A model generated the notes under the pieces. The model saw only the letters and a list, made by a program, of their open reading frames with translations. It was not told where the DNA came from and did no database searches. Shown one piece after another: positions 33,764-42,515 of a DNA stretch of 64,000 bases; positions within the stretch are counted from its first letter, which is position 1, and each line of letters starts with the position of its first letter. This stretch comes from Pseudomonas alkylphenolica (GTDB lineage: Bacteria > Pseudomonadota > Gammaproteobacteria > Pseudomonadales > Pseudomonadaceae). Where the stretch lies: contig NZ_JADUCM010000028.1 of assembly GCF_016009175.1 (NCBI RefSeq), positions 1 through 64,000 on the forward strand, written 5' to 3'. A program made the position numbers and the translations under genes.

Positions 33764-34195
33764 ATGAGCACCAGCGCCGTGCAGATCTGCAACCTGCTCT
33801 ACCGTTACGCCGAATGCCTGGACCGCGGCCAACTGATCGAAGCCGCACAGCTGTTTGCACATGCCCGCATCAAGGTCCAAAGCCCGGAACCGATAGATCA
33901 CACCGCGCTGCTGGGCATCTGGCAGCAACGCATCAAGCTCTACCCCTGTGGTACACCGCGCACCCGCCACGTCATCAGCAACCCCATCATCGACATCGAC
34001 GAAACGGCAGGAACCGCCACGGTCCGCTCCTGCTACACGGTGTTCCAGGCCACCGACACCCTGCCCCTGCAAGCCATCGCCGGCGGGCGGTACCTGGATG
34101 AGTTCGAACGTGTCGACGGGGTGTGGCGCTTTCGTTTTCGTGACTATTCACAGCTGGACATGACCGGCGACCTGAGCGGGCATTTGCTGGGTTGA
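33764..34195 (+). CDS. SnoaL-like (NTF2-fold) protein
   Basis: A 143-residue SnoaL_4-type protein: N-terminal helix (NLLYRYAECLDRGQ), HVISNPIIDIDE strand region around 70-81 and a C-terminal DYSQLD strand. ATG 33764 follows GAGGATC. Possible isomerase, cyclase or hydratase on a cyclic intermediate; no reaction can be assigned. Paired with another SnoaL-like gene 37 bases downstream; the two may form a heteromer. Confidence 0.78.
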   Translation: MSTSAVQICNLLYRYAECLDRGQLIEAAQLFAHARIKVQSPEPIDHTALLGIWQQRIKLYPCGTPRTRHVISNPIIDIDETAGTATVRSCYTVFQATDTLPLQAIAGGRYLDEFERVDGVWRFRFRDYSQLDMTGDLSGHLLG

Positions 34196-34232
34196 AAACA
34201 CCCTGCGCACAGTCAAAACAAAGGGAGACACG

Positions 34233-34685
34233 ATGGACATCAAACAGCTGCTGCTTGAGCGTGAGCTCGGTGTGGTTCTTTCCCGCTACGCGCGCGCGTG
34301 CGACCAGCGCGACTGGTGCGCACTGGATGAGGTGTTTGTGCAGGAAGCGACCGCCGACTATGGTGGCCTGAACCGACTGCAGGGGCGCGAGACGATTGTC
34401 GCCATGATCCGTGTGCACCTGGAAGGCTGCGGGCCTTCCCAGCACTTGCTCGGCAACCTGCTGGTCGAAACCGGCGACGCCGGTGTCGAGAGCCGCGTGT
34501 ATGTCCGCGCCGCGCACCGCGGTGCCGGCAGCCTGCAGGACCTGACCTATGAATCGCTGGCCGAGTACCAGGATTGCTGGGTATCGACACCTAATGGCTG
34601 GCGTATCGTCCATCGGCGTATGGTGATCAGTCACGAGCAGGGCTGCCGCGACATCCTGCGCCCACACGCCCGCGAAGAACGATGA
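34233..34685 (+). CDS. SnoaL-like protein with REP-encoded C-terminus
   Basis: A 150-residue SnoaL-like protein (REL..LSRYARACDQRDWCALDEVF at about 9-32, QHLLGNLL at about 70-77). ATG 34233 follows AAAGGGAGA. The last six residues (HAREER) and the stop codon are read from REPIN sequence at 34669 onward, replacing the original end. The segment before it (GCRDILRP) recurs 102 bases downstream in the same frame as CHDILRP, so the gene's tail and a REPIN appear duplicated. The core fold looks intact. Confidence 0.76.
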   Translation: MDIKQLLLERELGVVLSRYARACDQRDWCALDEVFVQEATADYGGLNRLQGRETIVAMIRVHLEGCGPSQHLLGNLLVETGDAGVESRVYVRAAHRGAGSLQDLTYESLAEYQDCWVSTPNGWRIVHRRMVISHEQGCRDILRPHAREER

Positions 34686-34765
34686 CGCGGTTTGACCGAT
34701 AGACCGCGGCGTCAGGTTCGCGGGCAAGCCTCGCTCCTACAGCCATGCCACGACATCCTGCGCCC
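34645..34765. repeat. Direct duplication of the SnoaL gene tail
   Basis: GCCGCGACATCCTGCGCCC at 34645-34663 recurs with one change at 34747-34765 (18 of 19 identical), each followed by a REPIN. The unit length is 102 bases. Confidence 0.75.
34669..34741. repeat. REPIN, left arm shortened
   Basis: Begins CCCGCGAAGAACGATGACGC without the outer TGTAGGAGCG of a full left arm, and ends GCCTCGCTCCTACA. It shares the interior GACCGATAGACCGCGG with its neighbours and overlaps the end of the SnoaL-like gene. Confidence 0.8.
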
Positions 34766-34770
34766 GTACC

Positions 34771-34860
34771 TGTGGGAGCGGAGCTTGCCCGCGAAGAACG
34801 ATGACGCGGTCAGACCGATAGACCGCGGTGCCAGATTCGCGGGCAAGCCTCGCTCCTACA
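34771..34860. repeat. REPIN ending the RAYT gene
   Basis: TGTGGGAGCGGAGCTTGCCC to GCCTCGCTCCTACA. The right arm, read on the minus strand, supplies the TAG stop codon of the transposase gene. Confidence 0.88.
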
Positions 34861-35314
34861 GCCGAACCGCGTACCACAATGGGTAATCTCCAATGCGCTT
34901 GACCAGCCCCGCCCGCAACGGATTGGCAACGATATAACGGGCTACAGCTTGCAGGTCTTCTTCCCTGCGGATGGCCCGGTCATGAAAACCGTGTTGCCAG
35001 AGTGATCCTTCACGTCCAACCGAACGATTCACCGCAAGCATGATGCGTGATTTGGTTCTTGCCATCAGGTAAGAAAGCGTGCAGCTCTCAAGCTTGATCA
35101 ACCAGTGCAGATGATCCGGCATCACAACCCAGGCCAGTGAAGACACCAGCGCTTCCCGATGCGCTTTACGCAATGCATGAACCACCAGTCGGCCTTGTTC
35201 AAAGGTGGTAAATACAGGCTGCCGATGCTGGACAATCGTGGTCACCAAATAGACCTGACCCGGCAATGAACAACGGCCGATGCGTAATCGATGCGCATGA
35301 CGGCTACGTGGCAT
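34856..35314 (-). mobile_element. REP-associated tyrosine transposase (RAYT)
   Basis: A 152-residue Y1/HUH single-strand transposase of the TnpA-REP family. The HUH motif is His68-Leu-His70 in MPDHLHW; the catalytic tyrosine is Tyr127 in ARYIVANPLRAGLV. RAYTs are thought to nick and spread REP/REPIN elements. This gene is flanked by REPINs of one family on both sides (34771-34860 and 35426-35515), as expected for the element that mobilises them. All key residues are present, so it is probably functional. Confidence 0.92.
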
Positions 35315-35425
35315 AAAAGATCCTCCTTGATCATGGGCCTTTCACTTCAGGCTAGAACTCGGGAGGTAGATGGACCGTAAATTGTTGTTCGCGGTGTAAC
35401 CAACACACCGCAGCGCCCGCTTCGC

Positions 35426-35515
35426 TGTAGGAGCGGAGCTTGCCCGCGAAAAACGATGACGCGGTTTGACCGATAGACCGCGGCGTCAGGTTCGCGGGCA
35501 AGCCTCGCTCCTACG
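35426..35515. repeat. REPIN ending the LysR gene
   Basis: TGTAGGAGCGGAGCTTGCCC to GCCTCGCTCCTAC. Right arm supplies the stop codon of the minus-strand LysR gene (CTA at 35511-35513). With the REPINs on the other side it brackets the RAYT. Confidence 0.88.
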
Positions 35516-36392
35516 GGGATAGAAAACTGACCAGTTGGCGACCATGGGTGCTGAGCGATTCCCAGCCTTTGATACACAACCGTAACTCGAGGGTCGCCCA
35601 GGTTTCGTCAAGCAACACCGTACACACCGGCAGCTCTTGCTCCATGCGCAACGCAGTGGTTTCCGGGAGCATCGCAACGCCGGCACGCTGGGCCACCAGT
35701 TGGGCGATGGCTTCGAAGCTCGGGGCGCGGACGCGAATCTGCAAGGGCATGGCCAGCTTCAGTGCACGCTCTTCGATAAAACGCTGCATGGCCCGTTCGG
35801 CCGCCATACCGATGAAGGGATACCCCAGCGCATCGCGCAGGCGCGTCTGTTCACGCTCGGCCAGCGGGTGGCCGGTCGGCACCAGCATCACCAGGCGCTC
35901 CCGGCGAAAAGGCAAGGACATGACCCCGTCGCTGATGACGCTGCCGTCATATACGCCAATCTCGCATTCTCCGGTCAGCACCGCACGCATGACATCGGCG
36001 CTGCGGTACTCGGACAACTGCAGGTCAACTTCCGGGTAATCCGCCAGAAATGAGCCCAGCACTGCGGGCAGCAGACTGCTGGTGGTCACCGTGGTGGCCG
36101 CCAGGCGCAAGGTGATGCGCCGTTGCCCGGCAAGCTCCTTGAGGGTGTCCTGAAGCTTTTGCGCCTCGCCCAGCACGCTGCTCGCCGCATCCAGCACCAG
36201 GCGACCGGCCGGGGTAAGCTGCATACCGTCGGCCTTGCGGGTGAACAAGGTAACGCCACAGCGCTCTTCAAACAGGCGCAGGCGCGTGCTGGCCGCGGAA
36301 ACCGCAACCGGAATGCTGGCCGCCGCCTTGCTCAAACTGCCCGAGGCGGTAATGGCGCTGAGCAAGCGCAGGTCGGAAAGGTCGAAATGCAT
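35511..36392 (-). CDS. LysR-type transcriptional regulator
   Basis: A 293-residue LysR regulator: N-terminal winged helix (LRLLSAITASGSLSKAA, about 8-24; STRLRLFEERCGVTLFTR) and periplasmic-binding-like effector domain from about 90. Divergent from the EamA transporter gene at 36497 with a 104-base gap, the classic layout for control of that neighbour. The C-terminal SFLSP and stop lie at the REP boundary. Effector unknown. Confidence 0.9.
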   Translation of the reverse strand: MHFDLSDLRLLSAITASGSLSKAAASIPVAVSAASTRLRLFEERCGVTLFTRKADGMQLTPAGRLVLDAASSVLGEAQKLQDTLKELAGQRRITLRLAATTVTTSSLLPAVLGSFLADYPEVDLQLSEYRSADVMRAVLTGECEIGVYDGSVISDGVMSLPFRRERLVMLVPTGHPLAEREQTRLRDALGYPFIGMAAERAMQRFIEERALKLAMPLQIRVRAPSFEAIAQLVAQRAGVAMLPETTALRMEQELPVCTVLLDETWATLELRLCIKGWESLSTHGRQLVSFLSP

Positions 36393-36496
36393 CAGGGTTT
36401 CTCTTTTGACGAAGGCTTGTTTCGGAAAAATGCGATTCTGCAGCGTTTGCCTTCACTTTAGAATAACGCCTATTCCTGCCCCTGTTTGAGCTGTCG

Positions 36497-37468
36497 ATGA
36501 ATACATTACGTGCGTTCTGTCAACGTTGCGTCCAGAACGGCAGCCTGTTTGCGGTGCTGTCGGCCCTCGGTTTCAGCCTCAAGGCGATTTTCGTCAAGCT
36601 TTCCTATGCCGCCAGCCAGGTGGACGCCATCACCCTGTTGGCGATGCGCATGGGGTTGTCGCTGCCGCTGTTTGCCTGGCTGGTATGGGCCAGTCGCGGT
36701 CCGACGACAACACGCCTGAGCCTGGGGGATGGCGTGCGAGTGATGTTGCTGGGCCTGTTCGGCTATTACCTGGCGAGCCTGTTCGACTTCTACGGGCTGC
36801 AATACATCAGCGCCGGGCTTGAGCGGTTGATCCTGTTCACCTACCCGACGCTGGTGCTGGTGTTTCAGGCCATCGCCCTGCGCGAGCGCCCTACCCTGCG
36901 AACCCTGGCGGCAATGGGCCTGTGCTACCTGGGCCTGGGCGTGGCCTTCGTGCATGACGTCAGCGTCGCCGGTATGGGTGGGCAAGTGATGCTGGGCGCG
37001 GCGTGGGTATTCGCCAGTGCGGTGACCTATGCCCTGTATTACTCGGGCACCGGCGTGATGCTCAAGCGCATGAGTTCGATGCGCCTGGCCGGGCTGGCGG
37101 GCGGGGTTTCGTCGTTGATGGTGCTGGCGCACTACCTGCTGGTAGCCGATACCCGGCTGTTGTGGCAACTGCCGTCGTCGGTGTGGGTGTATGCCGCGCT
37201 GATGGCGCTGATTTCCACGGTGTTGCCGATCTATTGGGTGGCACTGGCGATCCAGCGCATGGGCGCGACCCATACCGCCGCAGTCGGCAACCTGGGGCCG
37301 GTGCTGACTGTATTCGCGTCGTGGGCGGTGCTCAGCGAAGACGTGTCGGTGTACCAGATGATCGGTTTGGCACTGGTGCTGTTCGGCGTGTCGCGGTTGA
37401 AACCGGCAGCGGTCAAAGGCACGTCGCCAGGGGTGTTAGCGGGCGCCGCTGTGGCGGAAAAAACATAG
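36497..37468 (+). CDS. EamA/DMT-family transporter
   Basis: A 323-residue inner-membrane protein with two EamA repeats (about ten helices); repeat features FVKLSYAASQVDAITLLAMR and the second-half VLPIYWVALAIQRMGATHTA are typical. Members export amino acids, metabolites or drugs. Divergently paired with the LysR gene, which probably controls it. Substrate unknown. Confidence 0.88.
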   Translation: MNTLRAFCQRCVQNGSLFAVLSALGFSLKAIFVKLSYAASQVDAITLLAMRMGLSLPLFAWLVWASRGPTTTRLSLGDGVRVMLLGLFGYYLASLFDFYGLQYISAGLERLILFTYPTLVLVFQAIALRERPTLRTLAAMGLCYLGLGVAFVHDVSVAGMGGQVMLGAAWVFASAVTYALYYSGTGVMLKRMSSMRLAGLAGGVSSLMVLAHYLLVADTRLLWQLPSSVWVYAALMALISTVLPIYWVALAIQRMGATHTAAVGNLGPVLTVFASWAVLSEDVSVYQMIGLALVLFGVSRLKPAAVKGTSPGVLAGAAVAEKT

Positions 37469-37563
37469 TGTGACAGTGTCAACTAGACTTCATTGTCCTG
37501 GTGCTGCAGGCTCTTCGAATCACCAGCCCCGCCTGTAGCTACTGCCACCGAGTACACACCATC

Positions 37564-38316
37564 ATGTGTAAATCATCCGATTCAACTTCCCCTTCAGATA
37601 CCCCTGATCGTCGTCGTTTTCTTCGTATCGCCGGGCTCGGCGCCGGCGCGCTGCTGCTCGGCAGCACGCTGCCCGCCCGGCTGCTACAGGCCGCCGAGAA
37701 AACCTCAACGCCCCCTAAACCACAGAACGCAATCAACCCTGACCAGGCGTTGCAACGCCTGATTGCCGGCAATGAACGGTATGTGAGCGGGAACTCGCAA
37801 ACCCATGACTTCAAGGACGAACGCGAAGCCCTGGTGTCCGGCCAGAATCCGTTCGTGGCCGTGCTCAGTTGCTCCGACTCCCGAATCGCCCCCGAGTATG
37901 CCTTTGACACTGCACGCGGTGACCTTTTCGCCGTGCGCGTGGCAGGCAATTTCGTCACTGGCGAAGGCCTGGGCAGCCTTGAATATGCCGTTGCAGTGCT
38001 GGGTGCCCCGTTGATCCTGGTACTGGGCCACGAGAGCTGTGGCGCCATCGAGGCCGGGATCAAGGCGGTGAAGGACAAAACCGTGTTCCCCGGGCAGATC
38101 CCGACCCTGACACACGCCCTGCAACCCGCTGTCGAGAAGGTACTGAAGCAGCCCGGCAATTTGATGGAAAATGCCACAGTGCAAAATGTCAAAGACTCGG
38201 TGCAACGCCTTAAAGGCGCCACGCCCCTGCTCTCTGATGCAATCGCCAAGGGCAAACTGAAAATCGTCGGCGGTGTCTACCGCCTGGCGACCGGCAAAGT
38301 CGAGATGATTGCCTGA
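37564..38316 (+). CDS. Beta-carbonic anhydrase with Tat signal peptide
   Basis: A 250-residue beta-class carbonic anhydrase (CO2 + H2O to bicarbonate). Zinc and catalytic residues are intact: Cys103-Ser-Asp105-Ser-Arg107 and His156/Cys159 in GHESCGA. The N-terminus has a twin-arginine signal, RRRFLRIAG (about 16-24), then a hydrophobic stretch ending ARLLQAA, so the enzyme is probably exported folded to the periplasm. ATG 37564 (MCKSS) was chosen because it gives a normal Tat N-region; a longer in-frame start at 37501 is less likely. It stands alone. Confidence 0.9.
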   Translation: MCKSSDSTSPSDTPDRRRFLRIAGLGAGALLLGSTLPARLLQAAEKTSTPPKPQNAINPDQALQRLIAGNERYVSGNSQTHDFKDEREALVSGQNPFVAVLSCSDSRIAPEYAFDTARGDLFAVRVAGNFVTGEGLGSLEYAVAVLGAPLILVLGHESCGAIEAGIKAVKDKTVFPGQIPTLTHALQPAVEKVLKQPGNLMENATVQNVKDSVQRLKGATPLLSDAIAKGKLKIVGGVYRLATGKVEMIA

Positions 38317-38390
38317 CGCCCGTGCGGGCAGGGAAGCCCGGTTGACTGCGACTACACTATCTGTCCCAGTCCCGCTTTCGGAGACCCGAC

Positions 38391-38870
38391 ATGACCCGCA
38401 AAAACACGATTTGCCTGTGGTTTGAAGGCGACGCGTTGGACGCCGCGACGTTCTACGCCCAGACCTTTCCGGACAGTGCTGTTGTCGCCGTGCACAAGGC
38501 GCCTGGCGACTACCCTTCAGGTAAACAGGGCGATGTGCTGACGGTTGAGTTCACGGTGATGGGCATCCCCTGCCTGGGCCTGAACGGCGGGCCGATGTTC
38601 AAGCACTGCGAAGCCTTCTCCTTTCAGGTGGCCACTGACGACCAAGCCGAAACCGACCGCTACTGGCAGGCGATTGTCGGCAACGGTGGCCAGGAAAGTG
38701 TCTGCGGTTGGTGCAAGGACAAGTGGGGCATTTCCTGGCAGATCACCCCACGGGCGCTGACGGCAGCGATCACCCATTCAGACCCGGCCGCGGCCAAACG
38801 CGCCTTTGAGGCCATGATGAACATGGTCAAGATCGACATTGCCGGCATTGAAGCGGCGCTCAAGGGTTGA
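38391..38870 (+). CDS. VOC-superfamily (PhnB-like) protein
   Basis: A 159-residue vicinal-oxygen-chelate protein of the PhnB/3-demethylubiquinone methyltransferase-named group: NTICLWFEGDALDAATFYAQ at the start, ECTV-like FTVMGIPCLGLNGGP and FSFQVATDD in the middle. Reaction unknown; these are generally not ring-cleavage dioxygenases. Followed closely by a nucleotidyltransferase-like gene. Confidence 0.85.
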   Translation: MTRKNTICLWFEGDALDAATFYAQTFPDSAVVAVHKAPGDYPSGKQGDVLTVEFTVMGIPCLGLNGGPMFKHCEAFSFQVATDDQAETDRYWQAIVGNGGQESVCGWCKDKWGISWQITPRALTAAITHSDPAAAKRAFEAMMNMVKIDIAGIEAALKG

Positions 38871-38927
38871 CCCGCCGGGCCTTGCCCCGGGTAGCATGGG
38901 CACTGCCCCCTCACTCAAAAGGACAGC

Positions 38928-39530
38928 GTGCACATGGATGTACAGGAACCTGAAGACCACGCGCCCATGAGCCTGACAGCCGATCGCCTGATCGCCCTGG
39001 CCATGGGCAACCCGGTCAATGCCCGGATTGCTGAACGCCTGCCATTACTGGGGCTCAAGCAATGCATGCTCACCGCCGGCTGCCTGTTCCAGGCGGTGTG
39101 GAATCAGCAGGCGCAGCGACCGGCCGCCTGGGGTATCAAGGACTACGACGTGTTCTACTTCGACGACGACCTGTCCTGGGCCGCCGAAAATGCTGTGATT
39201 CAGGCTGCGCAGCGCCTGTTTCAGGACCTGGAGGTGAATGTCGAGGTCAAGAACCAGGCGCGCGTTCACCTCTGGTACCAGGCACGTTTTGGCAGGCACT
39301 ACCCGCAGTTGCTATCCGCCAGGGACGGCATTGACCGCTACCTGATCGCCGGGACCTGCATCGGGCTGGATATCGACAACGCAGACCTTTACGCCCCCTA
39401 TGGCCTGAGCGACATTGAGCACGGTCTGCTGCGGATCAACCCGAACAATGCGCAACCCGATCTGTTCGCAGAAAAGGCGAAGAGCTACCAGTCACGCTGG
39501 CCCTGGTTGACGATCATCGATCCGGCATAG
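38928..39530 (+). CDS. Nucleotidyltransferase family protein (COG3575-like)
   Basis: A 200-residue protein of the small nucleotidyltransferase-like family with FQAVWNQ, the acidic IKDYDVFYFDDDLSW (about 66-80) and RARFGRHY-like RFGRHYP. The paired aspartates suggest a nucleotidyltransferase core. GTG 38928 has AAGGA close upstream; ATG 38934 or 38967 are alternatives. Function unknown. Confidence 0.75.
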   Translation: MHMDVQEPEDHAPMSLTADRLIALAMGNPVNARIAERLPLLGLKQCMLTAGCLFQAVWNQQAQRPAAWGIKDYDVFYFDDDLSWAAENAVIQAAQRLFQDLEVNVEVKNQARVHLWYQARFGRHYPQLLSARDGIDRYLIAGTCIGLDIDNADLYAPYGLSDIEHGLLRINPNNAQPDLFAEKAKSYQSRWPWLTIIDPA

Positions 39531-39544
39531 GCTGATAGACAAAC

Positions 39545-39561
39545 GCCGGGATCAACCCGGC
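39545..39561. terminator. Terminator-like hairpin between convergent genes
   Basis: GCCGGG-atcaa-CCCGGC followed by TTTA on the plus strand. It overlaps the last codons of the convergent methyltransferase gene. Confidence 0.5.
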
Positions 39562-40376
39562 TTTACTGCCTGCAATGTGTAACTCAAGGGCAAGCGCCAG
39601 CGGTCCTTGTTCAACGACCACTCCCCCGCCGCGTCCTTGCTCATCTGCCCCGGCAGCGCTTCCCAGGGGATGCTGTCGTGCTCCGTCAGTGCGGTAATCT
39701 GCAAGCCATGTGCAAGCAAGGCACCTATCACCTCACCCAGGCCGTGGTTCCATTCGTGGGTAATGGTCTGGGTAAGTGCGGTGCCAGTCTGCACGTAGGT
39801 CTGGTCGCTTTCCCACACCGTCGGTGCCGGCCGCTCGAAATAGGGATACTCGATCACTAACCGGTCCTGATAGTCCTCATTCACTGCCAGCAACATCGGG
39901 TGCCCCTCGCGCAAGAACAAGCGGCCTCCGGGCTTGAGCAACGCGGCCACTGTTCGCGCCCACGGCCCGATTTCCGGCAACCAGATCAAGGCACCGATAC
40001 CGGTGTAAACCAGATCAAAGCTTCCGGGTGCCAGCACCTGGTCAGCACGATAGACATCCGCCTCGACATACTCGATCGGCGCCCCGCAGCGCTCGGCCAA
40101 CGCCCGCGCCTGGGCCAGTGATTGCGCGGAAAAGTCCAGCCCGCACACCTGCGCGCCCAGCCGCGCCAACGACAAGGTATCGGTGCCGATATGGCATTGC
40201 AGGTGCACTGCCTGCAGTCCTTGGATATCGCCCAGGCGCGGCAGGTCGAAACGCACCACTTCAGACAGATGCCGGGGGTCGGCAACGAACCGCTCCACCT
40301 CATAGTCACCGGACGCGGCATGCAGCGCTGCGCGTTCATCCCAGTTGCGCCGGTTGAGTTCAATCGAGTCGTTCAT
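39552..40376 (-). CDS. SAM-dependent methyltransferase
   Basis: A 274-residue class I methyltransferase. The SAM-binding region starts around VHLQCHIGTDTLSLARLGAQ (about 56-75), followed by GLDFSAQSL and VYTGIGALIWLPE. The N-terminal ELNRRNWDERAALHA is typical of a conserved bacterial group of unknown substrate. ATG 40376 follows GGGAGG. It lies 45 bases downstream of the TonB receptor gene's stop in the same direction. Confidence 0.83.
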   Translation of the reverse strand: MNDSIELNRRNWDERAALHAASGDYEVERFVADPRHLSEVVRFDLPRLGDIQGLQAVHLQCHIGTDTLSLARLGAQVCGLDFSAQSLAQARALAERCGAPIEYVEADVYRADQVLAPGSFDLVYTGIGALIWLPEIGPWARTVAALLKPGGRLFLREGHPMLLAVNEDYQDRLVIEYPYFERPAPTVWESDQTYVQTGTALTQTITHEWNHGLGEVIGALLAHGLQITALTEHDSIPWEALPGQMSKDAAGEWSLNKDRWRLPLSYTLQAVKPG

Positions 40377-40421
40377 GAAAGGCCTCCCTGCCACAGGTTG
40401 AAGCATTCGACTATAGCGCAC

Positions 40422-42515
40422 TCAATGCGCAACGCTCAGGCTGACCATGAGGTTGCGCGGCTCGCCCGGCATGTTCCACACGGCGTTGTAACCGCGCTCG
40501 TAGTATGTGCGGTCGAACAGGTTGTTGAGGTTCAGGCCGAGCGTGACCTGTTCGCTGACCCGGTAATGGCCGAGCAGGTCGACGGTGCTGTAGCCCGGCA
40601 AGCGAAAGCTGCTGCCCGCCTGGCCGGAACGCTCACCGACGTAGTTGGCCGCCGCACCGACATCCGAGCCTTGCAGCAGGCCATTCTGAAAGGTGTACAC
40701 CGCCATCAGGCTGCCACTGTGCTGCGGTATGCCCAGCAGATCGCTGCCCTTGGGCAGGCTGGCATCGCCGTGGGTGACTTCGGCGTCGATGTAGGCATAG
40801 GCCCCGATCAGGCGTACGGCGTCGCTGAGCTGGCCGCTGAACTGCAGGTCAACGCCCTGGCTGCGCGCCTTGCCAGCAGCAACGCTGTCGCCGAAGGCAT
40901 CGGTGGTGATGACGTTTTCCTTGTCGATGCGGAACAAGGCGATAGTCGCCCCCAGGCGGCTGTCGAACAGGTCGAGCTTGACCCCGGCTTCATAGCCCAG
41001 GCCCTTTTCCGGTTTGTACACCTGGCCTTGGGTGCCAATACTGTTCGGCTTGAACGAGGTCGAGGCGTTGGCGAACACACCGACTTCAGGCGTGAGCTGA
41101 TACAACAGCCCGGCACGCGGGGTGACGACGTCTTTCTCCTGGCGGTTGCTGACCTGGCTGGTGCGGTTCTGGGCCGTCTGTTCGATGTGCTCCAGGCGCA
41201 CCCCGAGCAAGCCGCGCAGGCGCCCGGTGAAAGTGATCTGGTCTTGCAGGTTGAGTGCGTAGCTCTCGGTGCGCTCGAAAAAATCGTTGGGCTTGACCAG
41301 GGCCGGTTTCGGCTTGCCATACACCGGGTTGTAGAGGTTCAGGCCATAGTCCGGCGACGTCGCGCTCTGCGGGTATTTCTGGCTGTTGCGGTAGTTTTCG
41401 TACTCCAGGCCCGCCAGGGTCTGGTGTTGCCAGCCAGCGAAGTCGAACTGGCCATGCAGCTCGGCCTGGGGGATGCTGTCGTTCCACTCGAAATCACGCT
41501 CGCGATAAAAGCGGCTGAGCGTACTGCCCACCACCTGCTGCGGCTCGGAGCTGTTGCCCTTGAGCCGGCCTTGGGTGTAGTGGTTGGCCAGGCGCAGCGT
41601 CCAGCTGTCGTTGAGGCTGTGCTCCAGGGTCAGATCGAGGGTCTGGTTGTCGTTGCGGATGCGCCCGTCGTTGGGTTCACCGAAAAAGCTCGAGCGGCTT
41701 ACCGGGCCCAGCTCGTTGTTCACGGCGGCAATGCCGCGATCGAACACCGATTCGGTGCGGGAAAACTCGCTGTCGATCGACAACCGCGTTTCAGGGCTCA
41801 ATTGCCAGCTCAGCGACGGGCTGACAATGCGTCGCTCGCTGCCGACGTAATCACGGAAACTGCCGTTGTCTTCAACCGCCACGTTGACCCGCGACAGCAC
41901 GCTGGCGTCGTCGCTCAGCGGCGTATTCACATCCAGGCTGCTGCGGTAACGGTCCCAACTGCCGGCACTGACCTTGAACTGGCTGAACGCGTAAGCCTCG
42001 GGCCGCTTGGTGACGATATTGACCAGGCCACCGGGATCGCCGCGCCCGTACAGGCTGGCGGCCGGCCCTTTGAGCACCTCGATGCGTTCGATGCTGGACG
42101 TATCCGGGGCACTGTAGCTGCCGCGGTTGACGGCGAACCCGTTCTTGTACAGCTCGCCGGTGGTAAAGCCGCGCACGCTGTAATTGAGGAATGTCAGGCC
42201 GCCGAAATTGTTCTGCCGGCTCACCCCGCCGGCAAAGTCCAGGGCACGATCGATACGCGTGCTGTTGAGGTCTTCAAGTACCTGGCTGGGGACCACGGCG
42301 ATACTTTGCGGGGTGTCGCGGATGTCGGTGTCGGTTTTGGTCGCGGTACTCGAGCGTGTCGCGCGATAGCCCTGCACCGGGCCAGTGGCGGTTTCTTCAA
42401 GCTGACGCTCGGTGACGCTCAGCGCCTCCAGCAACACCGGCTCGGCGGCGACAGCGGGGAAGGCGAACAACGAAGCGGACAGGCCGAGGGACAAGCGTCC
42501 GGGGGCGTAATTCAT
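40422..42515 (-). CDS. TonB-dependent outer-membrane receptor
   Basis: A 697-residue TonB-dependent receptor: signal peptide (about 1-24, ending AVAAEP), plug domain with DTPQSIAVVPSQVLED and VLKGPAASLYGRGDPGGLVN (about 148-167), and a beta-barrel ending in LMVSLSVAH. The plug resembles the siderophore-receptor family. It precedes an ABC-transporter operon of the sulfonate type, so it may import an organosulfur compound rather than iron; this is inferred from context. ATG 42515 has AAGGAGC upstream and an AT-rich leader (42520-42562). Confidence 0.9.
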   Translation of the reverse strand: MNYAPGRLSLGLSASLFAFPAVAAEPVLLEALSVTERQLEETATGPVQGYRATRSSTATKTDTDIRDTPQSIAVVPSQVLEDLNSTRIDRALDFAGGVSRQNNFGGLTFLNYSVRGFTTGELYKNGFAVNRGSYSAPDTSSIERIEVLKGPAASLYGRGDPGGLVNIVTKRPEAYAFSQFKVSAGSWDRYRSSLDVNTPLSDDASVLSRVNVAVEDNGSFRDYVGSERRIVSPSLSWQLSPETRLSIDSEFSRTESVFDRGIAAVNNELGPVSRSSFFGEPNDGRIRNDNQTLDLTLEHSLNDSWTLRLANHYTQGRLKGNSSEPQQVVGSTLSRFYRERDFEWNDSIPQAELHGQFDFAGWQHQTLAGLEYENYRNSQKYPQSATSPDYGLNLYNPVYGKPKPALVKPNDFFERTESYALNLQDQITFTGRLRGLLGVRLEHIEQTAQNRTSQVSNRQEKDVVTPRAGLLYQLTPEVGVFANASTSFKPNSIGTQGQVYKPEKGLGYEAGVKLDLFDSRLGATIALFRIDKENVITTDAFGDSVAAGKARSQGVDLQFSGQLSDAVRLIGAYAYIDAEVTHGDASLPKGSDLLGIPQHSGSLMAVYTFQNGLLQGSDVGAAANYVGERSGQAGSSFRLPGYSTVDLLGHYRVSEQVTLGLNLNNLFDRTYYERGYNAVWNMPGEPRNLMVSLSVAH

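Noticed and set aside
38391..38870. VOC protein as the missing extradiol dioxygenase
   Set aside because: It is a short PhnB-like protein without the repeated VOC domains and His-His-Glu iron ligands of ring-cleavage enzymes, and lies outside the co-regulated island.
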